Counted from the first letter of the stretch, positions 20,080-32,311 are shown. The stretch: 64,000 bases of DNA from Lamellibrachia satsuma (GCA_033239005.1 BSQZ01000030.1:2659501-2723500), one strand, 5' to 3'. Notes: generated from the sequence alone by a model not told the origin. A program made the numbers and translations.

Positions 20080-21119
20080 CAAGTAACAATAATAGTAACG
20101 ATTACAGTTGTTCAAGTAATAGTAATAGTAACGATTACAGTTGTTCAGTTGTAATAGTCATGGAGCTATTACTTTGCCATTATAATTAAACATTTCAATC
20201 CCACCACAATTCAATTTCATTGAAAATAATCATACAAAAAATCCTCTATTTTGACTTACTGGGACTTTGACAAGGATCATGTTCAGTATTTCACATGCAG
20301 TTTTATTTATTTTCCAACAATGGTGATAAAATGGTTTAGTATCTGAATCATGACAGTCAATGAACTTTAGCACTATTGGCAGGAGACACTGTGACAGTGT
20401 GACTGCTGCATGGCTAATTGGTCATTTGAAGCCAGGTCCACCAGCCATCTATCCTTTTCACACAAGCCTATTCATTCATTCACTGAAGCAGGATAAGGGT
20501 TCCAGGCTTCCAGCACTAAACAGACTGTATTTAACATCTGAATCAATCAATCAATCAATCAATCAATTGCAATCATCATCTCCCAACCCTAGCTGCCAGC
20601 CTGCCATGTTGGGTAATGTTTGAACAAAACCCAGGGGCTTAGATCGACTTTTCTGAGTGTTTCTCAGTTGGTAGCTAGCTTCCACACAATTGACCAAAAG
20701 TGTGAAAAACATCATATCCTTGAGCCAATAAGTAACTGTCCACCAAGCAGCAGCCGAGCAGTATGGGTCTACTATGGGATAATCAGACTATGTTGTGTGA
20801 CAGTGACACTGCTTTTCTGTTTCATTCCAATGAATATATGAAACTTCTACATCCGACTGGAATTGTGTGAGGTTAATTTAATTGGGAAATTTATGAGTTA
20901 ATTGTAATTTAATTAATCATACTCCCATCAGTTAAATTGAATCTATGTAAGTGATCAAGTATGTTAAATGTTTAATCAAAAGAAAATAGTTCCGATGGAA
21001 AATGTAATAGTAATAGTAATAACATGCCTTCAGCATGTAATAGTAATGGTAATAGTAATAGAAAGGATACTTAGTAATAGTAATCGCTTACGTTGCAATG
21101 TAATAGACCCCCAGGCCTG
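20080..21119. mobile_element. hAT-type MITE, copy 1
   Basis: A 1040-bp element flanked by the 8-bp duplication GACAAGGA (20072-20079 and 21120-21127). The right end is CCCCCAGGCCTG; the left terminal repeat is degraded (starts CAAGTAACAATAATAG). Both ends are full of TAATAGTAATAG motifs, and an AATC run lies near 20540-20565. It is closely similar over its whole length to 36692-37747. No transposase frame. Confidence 0.9.
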
Positions 21120-21189
21120 GACAAGGAAGCAATTGGCTTATCGAGAGTCCAACAATTATTCATCTATGTGTAACTCGCCCTCCTGAGAT

Positions 21190-21660
21190 ATGTGTCAACC
21201 TTGTTTTTAAATATATTCACGCTGCTAGCATTTACACAATCTGTTGACCATATTTTTCATTCGTATGTTGTCCTCTATGAGAACGAGTACTTCCTGATAT
21301 ACAATCTACACTGATCTTTTACTAATGTTACCTCATGTCCTCTAGTTCTATTATCTTTCTTGAGTGAGAAAAAATATTTCTATTTTTATATTTTCACACT
21401 ATTTCAATATCTTAGAAACTTAAATTTGATCGCCTCTTGACGTCCTTGTCTCTAGGGTTATTAAACCACATTTTAGGCGCTCTTCATAATTAAAGTATCT
21501 CAGTTCTGGAATCATTTTAGTTGCTCTCCTCTGTATTCGTTCTAGCGTACCTATATCTTTCTTGCGATATGACATCCAAGCTTGTATGCGGTATTCTAAA
21601 TGAGGCCTAACTGTTGCCTTATACAGAGGTATAATTAGCTCTTTTCTTTATATTTTTTCA
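21190..21660 (-). mobile_element. LINE family A, 3' fragment
   Basis: The minus strand reads LERIQRRATKMIPELR and GLITLETRTSRGDQ, the C-terminal block also present in the LINE at 8880-10860. Further down it decays into the 3' region. Confidence 0.75.
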
Positions 21661-21664
21661 GACA

Positions 21665-22725
21665 TACACCAAAACATTAACATATCTGGCACATTATCTT
21701 GCCAACAACACCTTCAATTCGGAGTGCCGCAAGGATCCGTCCTTGGCCCTGTTCTGTTTAGCTTATATACTACGTCGCTCAGCCAAGTTATTACTAATCA
21801 TAATCTCAGTCATCACCTGTATGCTGATGACACACAGGTTTACATATCAATTTCACAATCAAATGCACAAAAATCAGTTTCGACTTTAAGTGATAATATT
21901 ATTGATATCTTGGATGGACTTGAAGTAAGCTAAAACTTAATCCAAATAAAACAGATCTTATTATTATTGACATTAAACAACAACGAAATAGGGTCATCAA
22001 CAATTTTCCAGTTAAACTGCTTGGCAGTGATACATTCCTATCAGATACTGTTCGTAATCTAGGTGTTGTCTTTGATAGTGACTTCAACTTTCGTCAGCAT
22101 ATTTCTCAAGTATGTAAATCCTGTTTCTATCAAATACGTGATCTCCGTCGAATTCGACGTTACACACACATGCATGCACGCACTCACTCACTCACGCACG
22201 CATGCACGCACGCACACATATCTACTGCTAAAACACTATCAACAGCATTAATTAGTGGCCACCTTGACTACTGTAATTCGCTACTAAATAATATTGCTAA
22301 AAGAGACTTGGCTAAACGCCAACGAGTACAACATTTGCTGGCTCGTGTGGTACTCAGGGCGCCTCAGTTTTCACCATCACTACCACTACTTAAACAATTA
22401 CACTGGCTTCCAGTTTCTTATCGAATTAATTTTCAGCCATCCACTCTTACATATCTTGCTCTATCTACACAACAACCACCCTACTTGGCTACTCTCCTGT
22501 ATCTTTCAAATATCCCTAAGCAGCTCAGATCATCAATTTTACAACAACTTATTTTGCCTAAAGCAAGACTTAACTTGGACAAATGTGCTTTCTCTGTCCT
22601 TGCGCTATGGCTATTTTCCGAAAAAAAACTCAAGACATATTTATACCAAATTGCATATCCACCATAAATCTTCGGTTGTCCCTCGTTCTGATAATGACTT
22701 TTGCGCGTCCTGTTCACGATTATGA
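21665..22725 (+). mobile_element. LINE (L2/CR1-like) RT fragment with internal microsatellite
   Basis: Motif B ([16 protein letters not shown]) and catalytic HHLYADDTQVYIS near 21720-21850, LGVVFDSDFNFRQHISQV near 22060, then GHLDYCNSLL and LKQLHWLPVSYRI near 22255-22430. A CACGCA-type simple repeat interrupts the frame at about 22160-22215, where QxRxIRRY meets the leucine-rich block. Inactive. Confidence 0.8.
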
Positions 22726-22745
22726 TTATACGCCATAGAAGTTAA

Positions 22746-24027
22746 TTAATTATTGTTGTTATTATTTATATGTTTCTTAATCAACCCAAGAATTTGATTA
22801 CCCATTGAAGCTGCAATACCACACTGCCCTGAAACTTTCATATCAGCACTTATTGTAACTCCTAAGTCCTTTTCTTTTACAGTAGTACCCAAAACGGTAT
22901 CTCCCATTTTATAGTTTACATCCAAGTTCACATTTCCTAAAATTTAACAACATCTGCCATTTCTCAGACCACTTCACTAATCTGTCTAGAACGTTTTGTA
23001 AATGATGTTTATCACCACCAGTGTTAACCTTTCTAAACACTTTTGTGTCATCTGCAAATTTGAGTACATTACTTGTTATATTGTCTTCCAAGTCATTGAT
23101 ATATATATTAAGAATAATAAAGGTCCTAATACCCCACTCATAACTCAAAACTGATTTCCAGTTTGAAACTTCTCCATCTACTACAGCATGCTGTCTTCTG
23201 TCAGTCAGCCATTGTTCTATCCAGTCAATTATGCTATCCCCGATACCACGGGCTTTTAATTTAAGTAGTAATCTTTGATGTGGCACTTTGTCAAAAGCTT
23301 TCTGAAAACCTAAGTAGATAATATCTACTGGCGATCCCTCGTCTATCCACTTAGTGATTTCTTCAAAAAAACAACATATTTGTTAAGCATGACCTCGCTG
23401 TTAGGAATCCATGTTGTAATGAATTTAATAATTTATGCCTAACAAGGAAGTCCACCATATGGTATTTAATTAACCTTTAAAATAATTTACAAATCACTGA
23501 TGTTAAACACACTGGTCTGTAATTCTGACTTATTTCTCAACCCCTTTTCTAATTAATTGTATGATGTTTGCTTCTTTCCATTCAAAAGTAACGCAACTCC
23601 CTCTTTTAATGACAAGTTGAACACTCTTGCAAGTGGTATACTGATTTGTTCTACAGTTTCCATTAGTAGTTTTGGCGGAATTCCATCCACTCCAGGTGAT
23701 TTATTACTCTTCAACACCTTTATTTTCTTAGCTACCATTTCTGGAGATACAATTAACTGCCTTAAATAGTCCGATTTAACCTCCTGAAATTTAGCATATG
23801 GAACCGGTAATGAACTAGTATCTTGTCTGGTAAACACTGAATTGAAGTATCCATTTAGGTCTTCGCCATTAAAAAACCTTGTTATATTACCAGCACTATC
23901 TTCTAGAGGTCCGACCTTGTCTTGTACGTTTTGTTTACTTCTGACATATGCATAAAAACTCTTGCTATAATTTTTATGTCACATGCATTTTTATCATAGC
24001 TTCTTTTAGATTTTTTATTTTTCAGTC
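22746..24027 (-). mobile_element. LINE family A copy, truncated by the 37-bp array
   Basis: Minus-strand frames with SNKSPGVDGIPPKLL, MPHQRLLLKLKARGIG, VLKFADDTKVFRKV and EKDLGVTISADMKVSGQC, parallel to 8880-10860. The 3' end stops in an AAT-rich run at 22746. The 5' side abuts the 37-bp minisatellite at 24028. Several frame breaks. Confidence 0.85.
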
Positions 24028-24917
24028 GTAGCTGCTTTTTTACATCACGGCTGCACAGGTCGTTCTTTGTTCTTTTTTACATCACGGCTACACAGATCGT
24101 TCTTTGTTCTTTTTTACACCACGGCTACGCAGGTCGTTCTTTGTTCTTTTTTACATCACGGCTACACAGGTCGTTCTTTGTTCTTTTTTACATCACGGCT
24201 ACACAGATCGTTCTTTGTTCTTTTTTACATCACGGCTACGCAGGTCGATCTTTGTTCTTTTTTACATCACGGCTACGCAGGTCGTTCTTTGTCCTTTTTT
24301 ACATCACGGCTACGTAGGTCGTTCTTTTATCTTTTTTACATCACGGCTACGCAGGTCGTTCTTTGTTCTTTTTTACATCACGGCTACGCAGGTCGTTCTT
24401 TGTTCTTTTTTACATCACGGCTACGCAGGTCGTTCTTTGCTCTTTTTACATCACGGCTACACAGGTCGTTCTTTGTTCTTTTTACATCACGGCTACGCAA
24501 GTAGTTCTTTGTTCTTTTTTACATCACGGCTACGTAGGTCGTTCTTTGTTCTTTTTTACATCACGGCTACACAGGTCGTTCTTTGTTATTTTTACATCAC
24601 GGCTACGCAGATCGTTCTTTGTTCTTTTTTACATCACGGCTACGCGGGTCGTTCTTTGTTCTTTTTTACATCACGGCTACGCAGGTCGTACGCAGGTCGT
24701 TCTTTGTTCTTTTTTACATCACGGCTACGCAGGTCGTTCTTTTTTACATCACGGCTACGCAGGTCGTTCTTTGTTCTTTTTACATCACGGCTACGCAGGT
24801 CGTTCTTTATTCTTTTTTACGTCACGGCTACGCAGGTCGTTCTTTGTTCTTTTTTACATCACGGCTACGCAGGTCTTTCTTTGTTCTTTTTTACATCACG
24901 GCTACGCAGGCCGTTCT
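24028..24917. repeat. 37-bp minisatellite, left part (~24 copies)
   Basis: Unit ACATCACGGCTACGCAGGTC plus GTTCTTTGTTCTTTTTT (37 bp), with ACACAGAT/ACGCAGGT variants and occasional shortened copies. The array is cut by Ty3 element 2 and resumes at 29822. The unit has no stop in any plus-strand frame, so long hydrophobic open frames appear that are not evidence of genes. Confidence 0.97.
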
Positions 24918-25128
24918 TGTCGCGGTTTGTTGTATATATTCTCATTATACAAACGCGTTGACTAAAAACAAATCGACTTTATTAGGAGCACATTTTACTA
25001 CACACCAAGCATTCTCATTGGTCAAGCCGTGCCGGCATGCATATCATTAATGTGGCGACTTCAATGGTAAATGACAAGATAGTGTCGCCATCTAGCGATT
25101 AACTGTTAAGTATAAGCGTTCCGTCACA
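24918..25128 (-). repeat. 3' LTR of Ty3 element 2
   Basis: 211 bp; in plus-strand reading TGTCGCGG...CCGTCACA. Pairs with 29611-29821. Confidence 0.95.
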
Positions 25129-25174
25129 TCTCCTTCAACAAAAGTACGTCTGTACTTGCTAAATTAAAGAGTCA

Positions 25175-28100
25175 CTACTGCTGTAGTCTAAACAAATCAA
25201 TAAACACGAGTGACAATCTATACTGCAGTTCGTAATCATTTTGCCATTTCGGCGGCTGTCTATTCCTGATAGACCGTCGTGGTACGGGCGGAGTCGGTGT
25301 CTCGGTGTGATCCGTTCGCTGCGGTACTTGATCGGGCATGTTGATCTCGCGAGGAGGTTCATCGATGTCATCAGTGTTCGTTGGTACGTTCAACAGTTCT
25401 GCCGTCGAGCGCAGCTGACGACGGTTTCGACGATACCGTGACCCGTTCACTTCTACTTCGTAGGATCGGTTGCTCAGAATGCGTAGGCATCGCCCCATCG
25501 ACCAGTTTCTTTCGCCTGGCAGTCGCATTCGGATAGTCTCTCCGATGCGTAGAGGCGCTAGCGATTTCGTACCTCTGTTGTAATGAATCGCTTGCGACTT
25601 CTTCTGTGCAGTCAACTTCTTCGCTGTTTGTTTGTCTATCTTCGGCTCGAGTAGCGAATGTGTTGTCGGCAGCAAAGTCCGTGTACGGCGACCCATCAAC
25701 CTCTGTACTGGCGATGTGTTGAAGCCTTCGCTCGGAGTGTTGCGCCACGCCAACAGCGCAAGTAGTGGATCCTGTCGATCCTTACGTGCTTTCATCAGCA
25801 GAGCCTTGCATGTCTTCACTGCATTTTCTGCCTTTCCGTTAGACTGGGGGAATCGCGGGCTCGATGTGATATGTTCGAATTTCCATGTTTTCGCAAACTC
25901 CTCGAACTCACGGCTTGCAAATTCGGGCCCATTATCCGTCATGAGTACGGATGGGATTCCATGGCGAGCAAACTGTACTTTGAATTGGGCTATTACTGAC
26001 AATGACGTCTTCTTGTGCAGTTCAGCAATCTCAGAGTAATTGGACCAGTAGTCGACCATGATTAGGAAAGTCTGCCCAGCAAGCTCAAACAAGTCTCCTC
26101 CAACCTTCTCCCACGGACGAGATGGAAGTTCATGGGGTTGTAGAGGTTCACGACATTGCGTTGGCATGAATGTTTGACATGTGCTACATCTTGATACGTA
26201 GTCTCTGACCTCTGCGCTCATACCTGGCCAGTATAGCACTTCACGAGCTCGTCGCACGCAACCTCCGATTCCAATGTGGCTGCTGTGTATTTGCATTAGC
26301 ATGTCTTTACGCAATGATCGTGGTACTACTAGCTGCTCACCTCGGTACACAAGTCCATCTGCTTCTATCAGACTACTACGTTCGTCGTAGTATGGCAAGG
26401 CTGCTGGCGGACAACGTGCTCTCGCTGGCCAGCCTTGTCGTATGATCTTGATTAGCACTTGTGTTTCGTCGTCTATGGCAACTTTGTCTCTGAACTCGTC
26501 TCGTTTCTTCTTAGTCACTGAGATGTGCTCGTGACTGATCGATTCTAGCGCACGAATCTCACAGTGTTCATGCTGCACGCCTTCTGTCGTATCTCGGTAA
26601 GCCCGGCTGAGTGTATCTGATATGTACATCAGCGACCCTTTCTTGTACTGCACATCCAGGTTGTACTTTTGCAGTGCGAGACACATGCGTTGCAATCTCT
26701 TCGGTGATTTATGAATGTCTTTCTTGAAGACTGCCTTCAATGGCTCATGGTCCGACTCGATAGTGACCATGTCTCGTCCGTATATGTATTGGTCGAACTT
26801 GTCACATGACCACACGATCGCTAAGAGTTCCTTCTCGATCTGTGCGTATCGTGTCTCTGTGTCGGTTAGAGCCCTTGAAGCGTAGCAGATCGGCTGGCCC
26901 TCCTGAAGTAATACTGCACCCAGACCAGTTTCACTTGCGTCGCATTGGATAGTGACTGGCTTTCTCACATCAAAGAAACGAAGCACTGGCGCTGCAGTGA
27001 CTGCCTTCTTTATCGCCTCCATTGCTGTTGTGTGTGAATTCGTCCACCGGAACTCTACTTCTTTGTCGTCTAGTCTCCGTAACGGCTCCGTCATGTCTGA
27101 GAGTCGTGGCATGTACTTCGACAGGTAGTTAACCGTGCCCAGGAATCGCTTGAGAGCTGTGAAGTCACCTGGCTCGGACATCTCGATTATCGCCTGGATC
27201 TTCTCGGGGTCGGCTTTCAGTCCCTCTGATGTGAGAAGATGGCCCATGAAACGCACACTCGATTGACATCGCTTCACTTTTCTGCGATTCAACTTAAGGT
27301 TCCACCTCCGACACTTCTCGAAGAACGCTCTCTCGTTCGCATCGAGACTGTGGAGTACTTCATCTTCTGTCTTCCCGAATCCAGCAATAAGGAAGTCGTC
27401 GGCGATGACTTCGACGCCATCCAGATCCTCGACGAATTCGTGCATGGTACGTTGCCAGACTTCTGGGGATGAACTAATCCCAAACGGCATTCGATTCCAT
27501 CGAAAGCATCCAAATGGTGTGTTGAATGTCGTCTTGTAGCTTGATTCCGTGTCAAGTCTTTTCTGCCAGAAACCATCTTTTGCGTCCAACACGGTGAACT
27601 TCTTAGCGTTTGTGAGCCGTGTTGCAACCTCTTCAATCGTAGGCATTTGATAATGCTCGCGACAGATGGCCCGATTCAAATCTCTGGGATCGATACATAT
27701 CCGCAATTTGTCAGGCTTCACGACAACCAACATGCTAGACACCCATGGGGTTGGTTCTGTGACTGGAGTGATAATGTCTCGCTGCACCATTTCATCCAGT
27801 TTCGCTTTGATTTGTTCTCTCAACGACACTGGAACTCGTCGAGGTGGATGTATCACTGGCTTCACTGCTTCATCAGTCACTATGTGATACTCGCCCGGAA
27901 GGTCACCTAGGCCTTCAAATACGTCCTTGTATTCCGTGAGGAGATCCGACTGTGCCTTCACAGCCGCACGCACAGCTTTACGTAGCGACGAGCGAGGAGC
28001 CGGACGTGGCCTTTCGCTATAATCAGACTCGGCTGGAGTCGGTGTTAGCACTAGTGTTTTGCTCACATCGTTCACACTGCTGTCACTGTCGTTTATTGTC

Positions 28101-28393
28101 ACAAACCCTAACGCAGTGCACGTCTTCAAAGACAGAAGCGGAGTGAAGTCATCTTCAGTAATGTTGAATGCCAAATTACTCTGCTTGCCGTGTCGCCATA
28201 CCGGAAGTGTGACAGAGCCTAATATTTGATAGCGCTCACCTGTGTAGGTCTTTATGAACTTGTGGGAACAGCACTGCACACGCTTCATCTGGCTGTCTCC
28301 CGTTACTCTACAATATGTCTTCTTTGATAGCACATTGCACTCGGCGCCAGTGTCCATTTGAAACTGCACTCGGCTGTGGTCTTGGACGGCCAA
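25175..28393 (-). CDS. pol: Ty3 element 2 pol polyprotein (PR-RT-RH-IN)
   Basis: A single frame of 1072 codons. Protease QMDTGAECNVLS at residues ~12-24. RT from ~170, with FTVLDAKDGFWQKRL near 270 and catalytic EVIADDFLIAG near 340. RNase H with QCDASETGLGAVLLQEG near 490-505 and ESDHEPLKAVF near 555. Integrase zinc region (HSSHIG, CSTC) near 705-745, acidic core residues in GGDLFE, MTDNGPEF and GKAENAV (about 775-880), then a basic C-terminal domain with RRNRRQLRS near 1000. It would copy element RNA into DNA and integrate it. All catalytic motifs are present. The frame opens just after a TGA with no ATG near the protease, which fits expression by frameshift from gag. The first codon shown is not a certain start. 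Confidence 0.95.
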   Translation of the reverse strand: MAVQDHSRVQFQMDTGAECNVLSKKTYCRVTGDSQMKRVQCCSHKFIKTYTGERYQILGSVTLPVWRHGKQSNLAFNITEDDFTPLLSLKTCTALGFVTINDSDSSVNDVSKTLVLTPTPAESDYSERPRPAPRSSLRKAVRAAVKAQSDLLTEYKDVFEGLGDLPGEYHIVTDEAVKPVIHPPRRVPVSLREQIKAKLDEMVQRDIITPVTEPTPWVSSMLVVVKPDKLRICIDPRDLNRAICREHYQMPTIEEVATRLTNAKKFTVLDAKDGFWQKRLDTESSYKTTFNTPFGCFRWNRMPFGISSSPEVWQRTMHEFVEDLDGVEVIADDFLIAGFGKTEDEVLHSLDANERAFFEKCRRWNLKLNRRKVKRCQSSVRFMGHLLTSEGLKADPEKIQAIIEMSEPGDFTALKRFLGTVNYLSKYMPRLSDMTEPLRRLDDKEVEFRWTNSHTTAMEAIKKAVTAAPVLRFFDVRKPVTIQCDASETGLGAVLLQEGQPICYASRALTDTETRYAQIEKELLAIVWSCDKFDQYIYGRDMVTIESDHEPLKAVFKKDIHKSPKRLQRMCLALQKYNLDVQYKKGSLMYISDTLSRAYRDTTEGVQHEHCEIRALESISHEHISVTKKKRDEFRDKVAIDDETQVLIKIIRQGWPARARCPPAALPYYDERSSLIEADGLVYRGEQLVVPRSLRKDMLMQIHSSHIGIGGCVRRAREVLYWPGMSAEVRDYVSRCSTCQTFMPTQCREPLQPHELPSRPWEKVGGDLFELAGQTFLIMVDYWSNYSEIAELHKKTSLSVIAQFKVQFARHGIPSVLMTDNGPEFASREFEEFAKTWKFEHITSSPRFPQSNGKAENAVKTCKALLMKARKDRQDPLLALLAWRNTPSEGFNTSPVQRLMGRRTRTLLPTTHSLLEPKIDKQTAKKLTAQKKSQAIHYNRGTKSLAPLRIGETIRMRLPGERNWSMGRCLRILSNRSYEVEVNGSRYRRNRRQLRSTAELLNVPTNTDDIDEPPREINMPDQVPQRTDHTETPTPPVPRRSIRNRQPPKWQNDYELQYRLSLVFIDLFRLQQ

Positions 28394-29318
28394 CGTCCAC
28401 AGTAATCACTGCCTTCGATGATCTGTCTCCGATGAGACCGACGAAGAACACTTCTTCGTTCATGTGCACATTCGACAACTGCGCCGCTCTACATTTCGCC
28501 TGAAAGTGGTTCTTCTTTCCACACTTTCTACATGTTTGCCCATAGGCAGGACATTCGCGTTTCCCGTGCTGACGCCCACAGTACTTGCAGTCTTGTTTTA
28601 CTGTTGTAGCTCTCTTCGACGTACTCGTCTTTCTGTATGTGCGATTAGCGGGTGTACTGGCTGCATGACGCGTCTGACGTTTTCTCACAAAACTCACGAC
28701 GTCATGAGTGCCACTTTGCATAGCTTGTAATTGTGCACTTGTCTGCTCTGACGCTTTACAGATGTCCATGGCTTTCTCGAGGGTTAGGTCATTTATACGT
28801 AACAGGCGTTCAAGCATCTTGTCGTCACGCAAGCCTAACACAAGCCTATCGCGGAGAATTTCATCAGGGGTTATTCCATCGTGCGCGCAGTTCTTGGCGA
28901 TCGTACGAAGCTCGGTGACCTACGCAGAAATGCTTTCGCCCGCTTCTTGTACGCGACTGTTGAAACGAAAACGCTCGTATATGATCTGTGTACGAGGTTC
29001 ACAGTAGCTGTCAAATTTTGACAACACCTGATCAATGCATTGTTCGTTTTCACCAGCTAACCAAGTGAAAGTGTCATATACTTTGGCTGCATCTTCGCCT
29101 ATGACTGATAAAAGTGTTGCAACTCTCACTAAGCCATCCTGCTTATTAATGCCTGTTGCAATTTCATAGCGTAGCTATATCTTTCGCCATTGCTTCCAGC
29201 TAGTAGCTAAATTATCGCCCATTGTCAACGGTTTCGGTGGGGGCAAATTTGCTGGTGGTGGAGGTACCGCCACCCTTTCCCGGATGTACTGTCACTGTCG
29301 GGCCTGTCTACCTCCGAC
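28308..29318 (-). pseudogene. gag: gag region of Ty3 element 2 (broken)
   Basis: Capsid-like sequence with YCEPRTQIIYERFRFNSR near 28965-29020 and LVLGLRDDKMLERLLR near 28800-28850. Two zinc knuckles follow (CKYCGRQHGKREC and CRKCGKKNHFQAKC, about 28490-28600). An in-frame TAG lies near 28921 and at least one frame change lies upstream, between a possible ATG near 29318 and 29150. The gag frame overlaps the start of pol (28308-28393) in a different frame (+1), either a programmed frameshift or a mutation. As read, gag is disabled while pol is intact. Confidence 0.8.
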
Positions 29319-29610
29319 ATGACTGCTGATTTAGCTTCTTGCTTGCCTCTTAGCGTTATGAAAGTTCACAGTACCTGGCTTGAATCGCCGCTAGCACAAT
29401 GCACAACACGTTACCGCCCGGAGCTGTCAGATGACGTCAGCGCGTCCACTTCTTCCCGCTCGAACAGTCCAAGTTGTTTCACTAGCTTGATGTAGTCGGC
29501 TCAAAAGTCTCATTTTTTCAGCCTATGTACTCCGTTGCGATAATTCTCGTTACGCTCAGTCGATGCTATAGTTGTTTACAGATACCATTTCGTACCAGCT
29601 TTTGACACCA

Positions 29611-29821
29611 TGTCGCGGTTTGTTGTATATATTCTCATTATACAAACGCGTTGACTAAAAACAAATCGACTTTATTAGGAGCACATTTTACTACACACCA
29701 AGCATTCTCATTGATCAAGCCGTGCCGGCATACATATCATTAATGTGGCGACTTCAATGGTAAAGGACAAGATAGTGTCGCCATCTAGCGATTAACTGTT
29801 AAGTATAAGCGTTCCGTCACA
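29611..29821 (-). repeat. 5' LTR of Ty3 element 2
   Basis: 211 bp; three visible differences from 24918-25128 (G/A, G/A and T/G). Confidence 0.95.
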
Positions 29822-32309
29822 GTTCTTTGTTCTTTTTTACATCACGGCTACGCAGGTCGTTCTTTGTTCTTTTCTACATCACGGCTACACAGGTCGTTCT
29901 TTGTTCTTTTCTATATCACGGCTACGCAGGTCGTTCTTTGTTCTTTTTTACATCACGGCTACGCAGGTCGTTCTTTGTTCTTTTTTACATCACGCAGGTC
30001 GTTCTTTGTTCTTTTTTACATCACGGCTACGCAGGTCGTTCTTTGTTCTTTTTTACATCACGGCTACACAGATCGTTCTTTGTTCTTTTTTACATCACGG
30101 CTACGCAGATCGTTCTTTGTTCTTTTTTACATCACGGCTACACAGGTCGTTCTTTGTTCTTTTTTACATCACGGCTACACAGGTCGTTCTTTATTCTTTT
30201 TTACATCACGGCTGCACAGATCGTTCTTTGTTCTTTTTTACACCACGGCTACGCAGGTCGTTCTTTGTTCTTTTTTACATCACGGCTACGCAGATCGTTC
30301 TTTGTTCTTTTTTACATCACGGCTACACAGGTCGTTCTTTGTTCTTTTTTACATCACGGCTACACAGGTCGTTCTTTATTCTTTTTTACATCACGGCTGC
30401 ACAGATCGTTCTTTGTTCTTTTTTACACCACGGCTACGCAGGTCGTTCTTTGTTCTTTTTTACATCACAGCTACACAGGTCGTTCTTTGTTCATTTTTAC
30501 ATCACGGCTACACAGATCGTTCTTTGTTCTTTTTTACATCACAGCTACACAGGTCGTTCTTTGTTCATTTTTACATCACGGCTACGCAGGTCGTTCTTTG
30601 TTCTTTTTTACATCACGGCTACACAGGTCGTTCTTTGTTCTTTTTTACATCACGGCTACACAGGTCGTTCTTTGTTCTTTTTTACATCACGGCTACGCAG
30701 GTCGTTCTTTGTTCTTTTTTACATCACGGCTACGCAGGTCGTTCTTTGTTCTTTTTTACATCACGGCTACGCAGGTCGTTCTTTGTTCTTTTTTACATCA
30801 CGGCTACACAGGTCGTTCTTTGTTCTTTTTACATCACGGCTACGCAGGTCGTTCTTTGTTCTTTTTTACATCACGGCTACGCAGGTCGTTCTTTGTTCTT
30901 TTTTACATCACGGCTACGCAGGTCGTTCTTTGTTCTTTTTTACATCACGGCTACGCAGGTCGTTCTTTGCTCTTTTTACATCACGGCTACACAGGTCGTT
31001 CTTTGTTCTTTTTACATCACGGCTACACAGGTCGTTCTTTGTTCTTTTTACATCACGGCTACGCAGGTCGTTCTTTGTTCTTTTTACATCACGGCTACAC
31101 AGGTCGTTCTTTGTTATTTTTACATCACGGCTACGCAGGTCCTTCTTTGTTCTTTTTTTACATCACGGCTACGTAGGTCGTTCTTTGTTCTTTTTTACAT
31201 CACGGCTACGCAGGTCGTTCTTTGTTCTTTTTTACACCACGGCTACGCAGGTCGTTCTTTGTTCTTTTTTACATCACGGCTACGCAGATCTTTCTTTGCT
31301 CTTTTTACATCACGGCTACACAGGTCGTTCTTTGTTCTTTTTACATCACGGCTACGCAAGTCGTTCTTTGTTCTTTTTTACATCACGGCTACGTAGGTCG
31401 TTCTTTGTTCTTTTTTACATCACGGCTACGCAGATCGTTCTTTGTTCTTTTTTACATCACGGCTACACAGGTCGTTCTTTGTTCTTTTTTACATCACGGC
31501 TACGCAGGTCGTTCTTTGTTCTTTTTTACATCACGGCTACGCAGGTCGTTCTTTGTTCTTTTTTACATCACGGCTACGCACGTCGTTCTTTTTTACATCA
31601 CGGCTACGCAGGTCGTTCTTTGCTCTTTTTACATCACGGCTACGCAGTCGTTCTTTGTTCTTTTTTACATCACGGCTACGCAGGTCGTTCTTTGTTCTTT
31701 TTTTACATCACGGCTACGCAGGTCGTTCTTTGTTCTTTTTTACATCACGGCTACGCAGGTCGTTCTTTGTTCTTTTTTACATCACGGCTACGCAGGTCGT
31801 TCTTTGTTCTTTTTTACATCACGGCTACGCAGGTCGTTCTTTGTTCTTTTTTACATCACGGCTACGCAGGTCGTTCTTTGCTCTTTTTACATCACGGCTA
31901 CGCAGGTCGTTCTTTTTTACATCACGGCTACGCAGGTCGTTCTTTGTTCTTTTTTACATCACGGCTACGCAGGTCGTTCTTTGTTCTTTTTTACATCACG
32001 GCTACGCAGGTCGTTCTTTGTTCTTTTTTACATCACGGCTACGCAGGTCGTTCTTTGCTCTCTTTACATCACGGCTTCGCAGGTCGTTCTTTTTTACATC
32101 ACGGCTTCGCAGGTCGTTCTTTGTTCTTTTTTACATTACGGCTACGCAGGTCGTTCTGTGCTCTTTTTACATCACGGCTACGCAGGTCGTTCTTTGTTCT
32201 TTTTTACATCACGACTACGCAGGTCGTTCTTTGTTCTTTTTTACATCACGGCTACACAGGTCATTCTTTGTTCTCTTTTACATCACGGCTACACAGATCG
32301 TTCTTTGTC
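29822..32309. repeat. 37-bp minisatellite, right part (~67 copies)
   Basis: Continuation of the array at 24028. A higher-order duplication is visible: a block holding the rare GCTGCACAGATCG variant recurs 185 bp apart (30211 and 30396), exactly five units. All three plus-strand frames are open over long distances (449, 510 and 806 codons), because 37 is not a multiple of three and the unit lacks stops. Confidence 0.97.
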
Positions 32310-32311
32310 AG

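Larger units (their letters stand above)
24918..29821 (-). mobile_element. Ty3/mdg4-type LTR retrotransposon 2, intact pol
   Basis: A 4904-bp minus-strand element flanked by GTTCT on both sides (24913-24917 and 29822-29826), a sequence taken from the 37-bp repeat unit. The 211-bp LTRs differ at about three positions. Next to the 5' LTR (29611) the minus strand reads TGGTGTCAAAAG, a primer-site candidate like that of element 1. A purine-rich GTTGAAGGAGA precedes the 3' LTR at 25128. It inserted into, and split, a pre-existing satellite. Confidence 0.95.

Noticed and set aside
24028..32309. CRISPR-like array
   Set aside because: Repeats are directly contiguous with no unique spacers, and the context is animal DNA.
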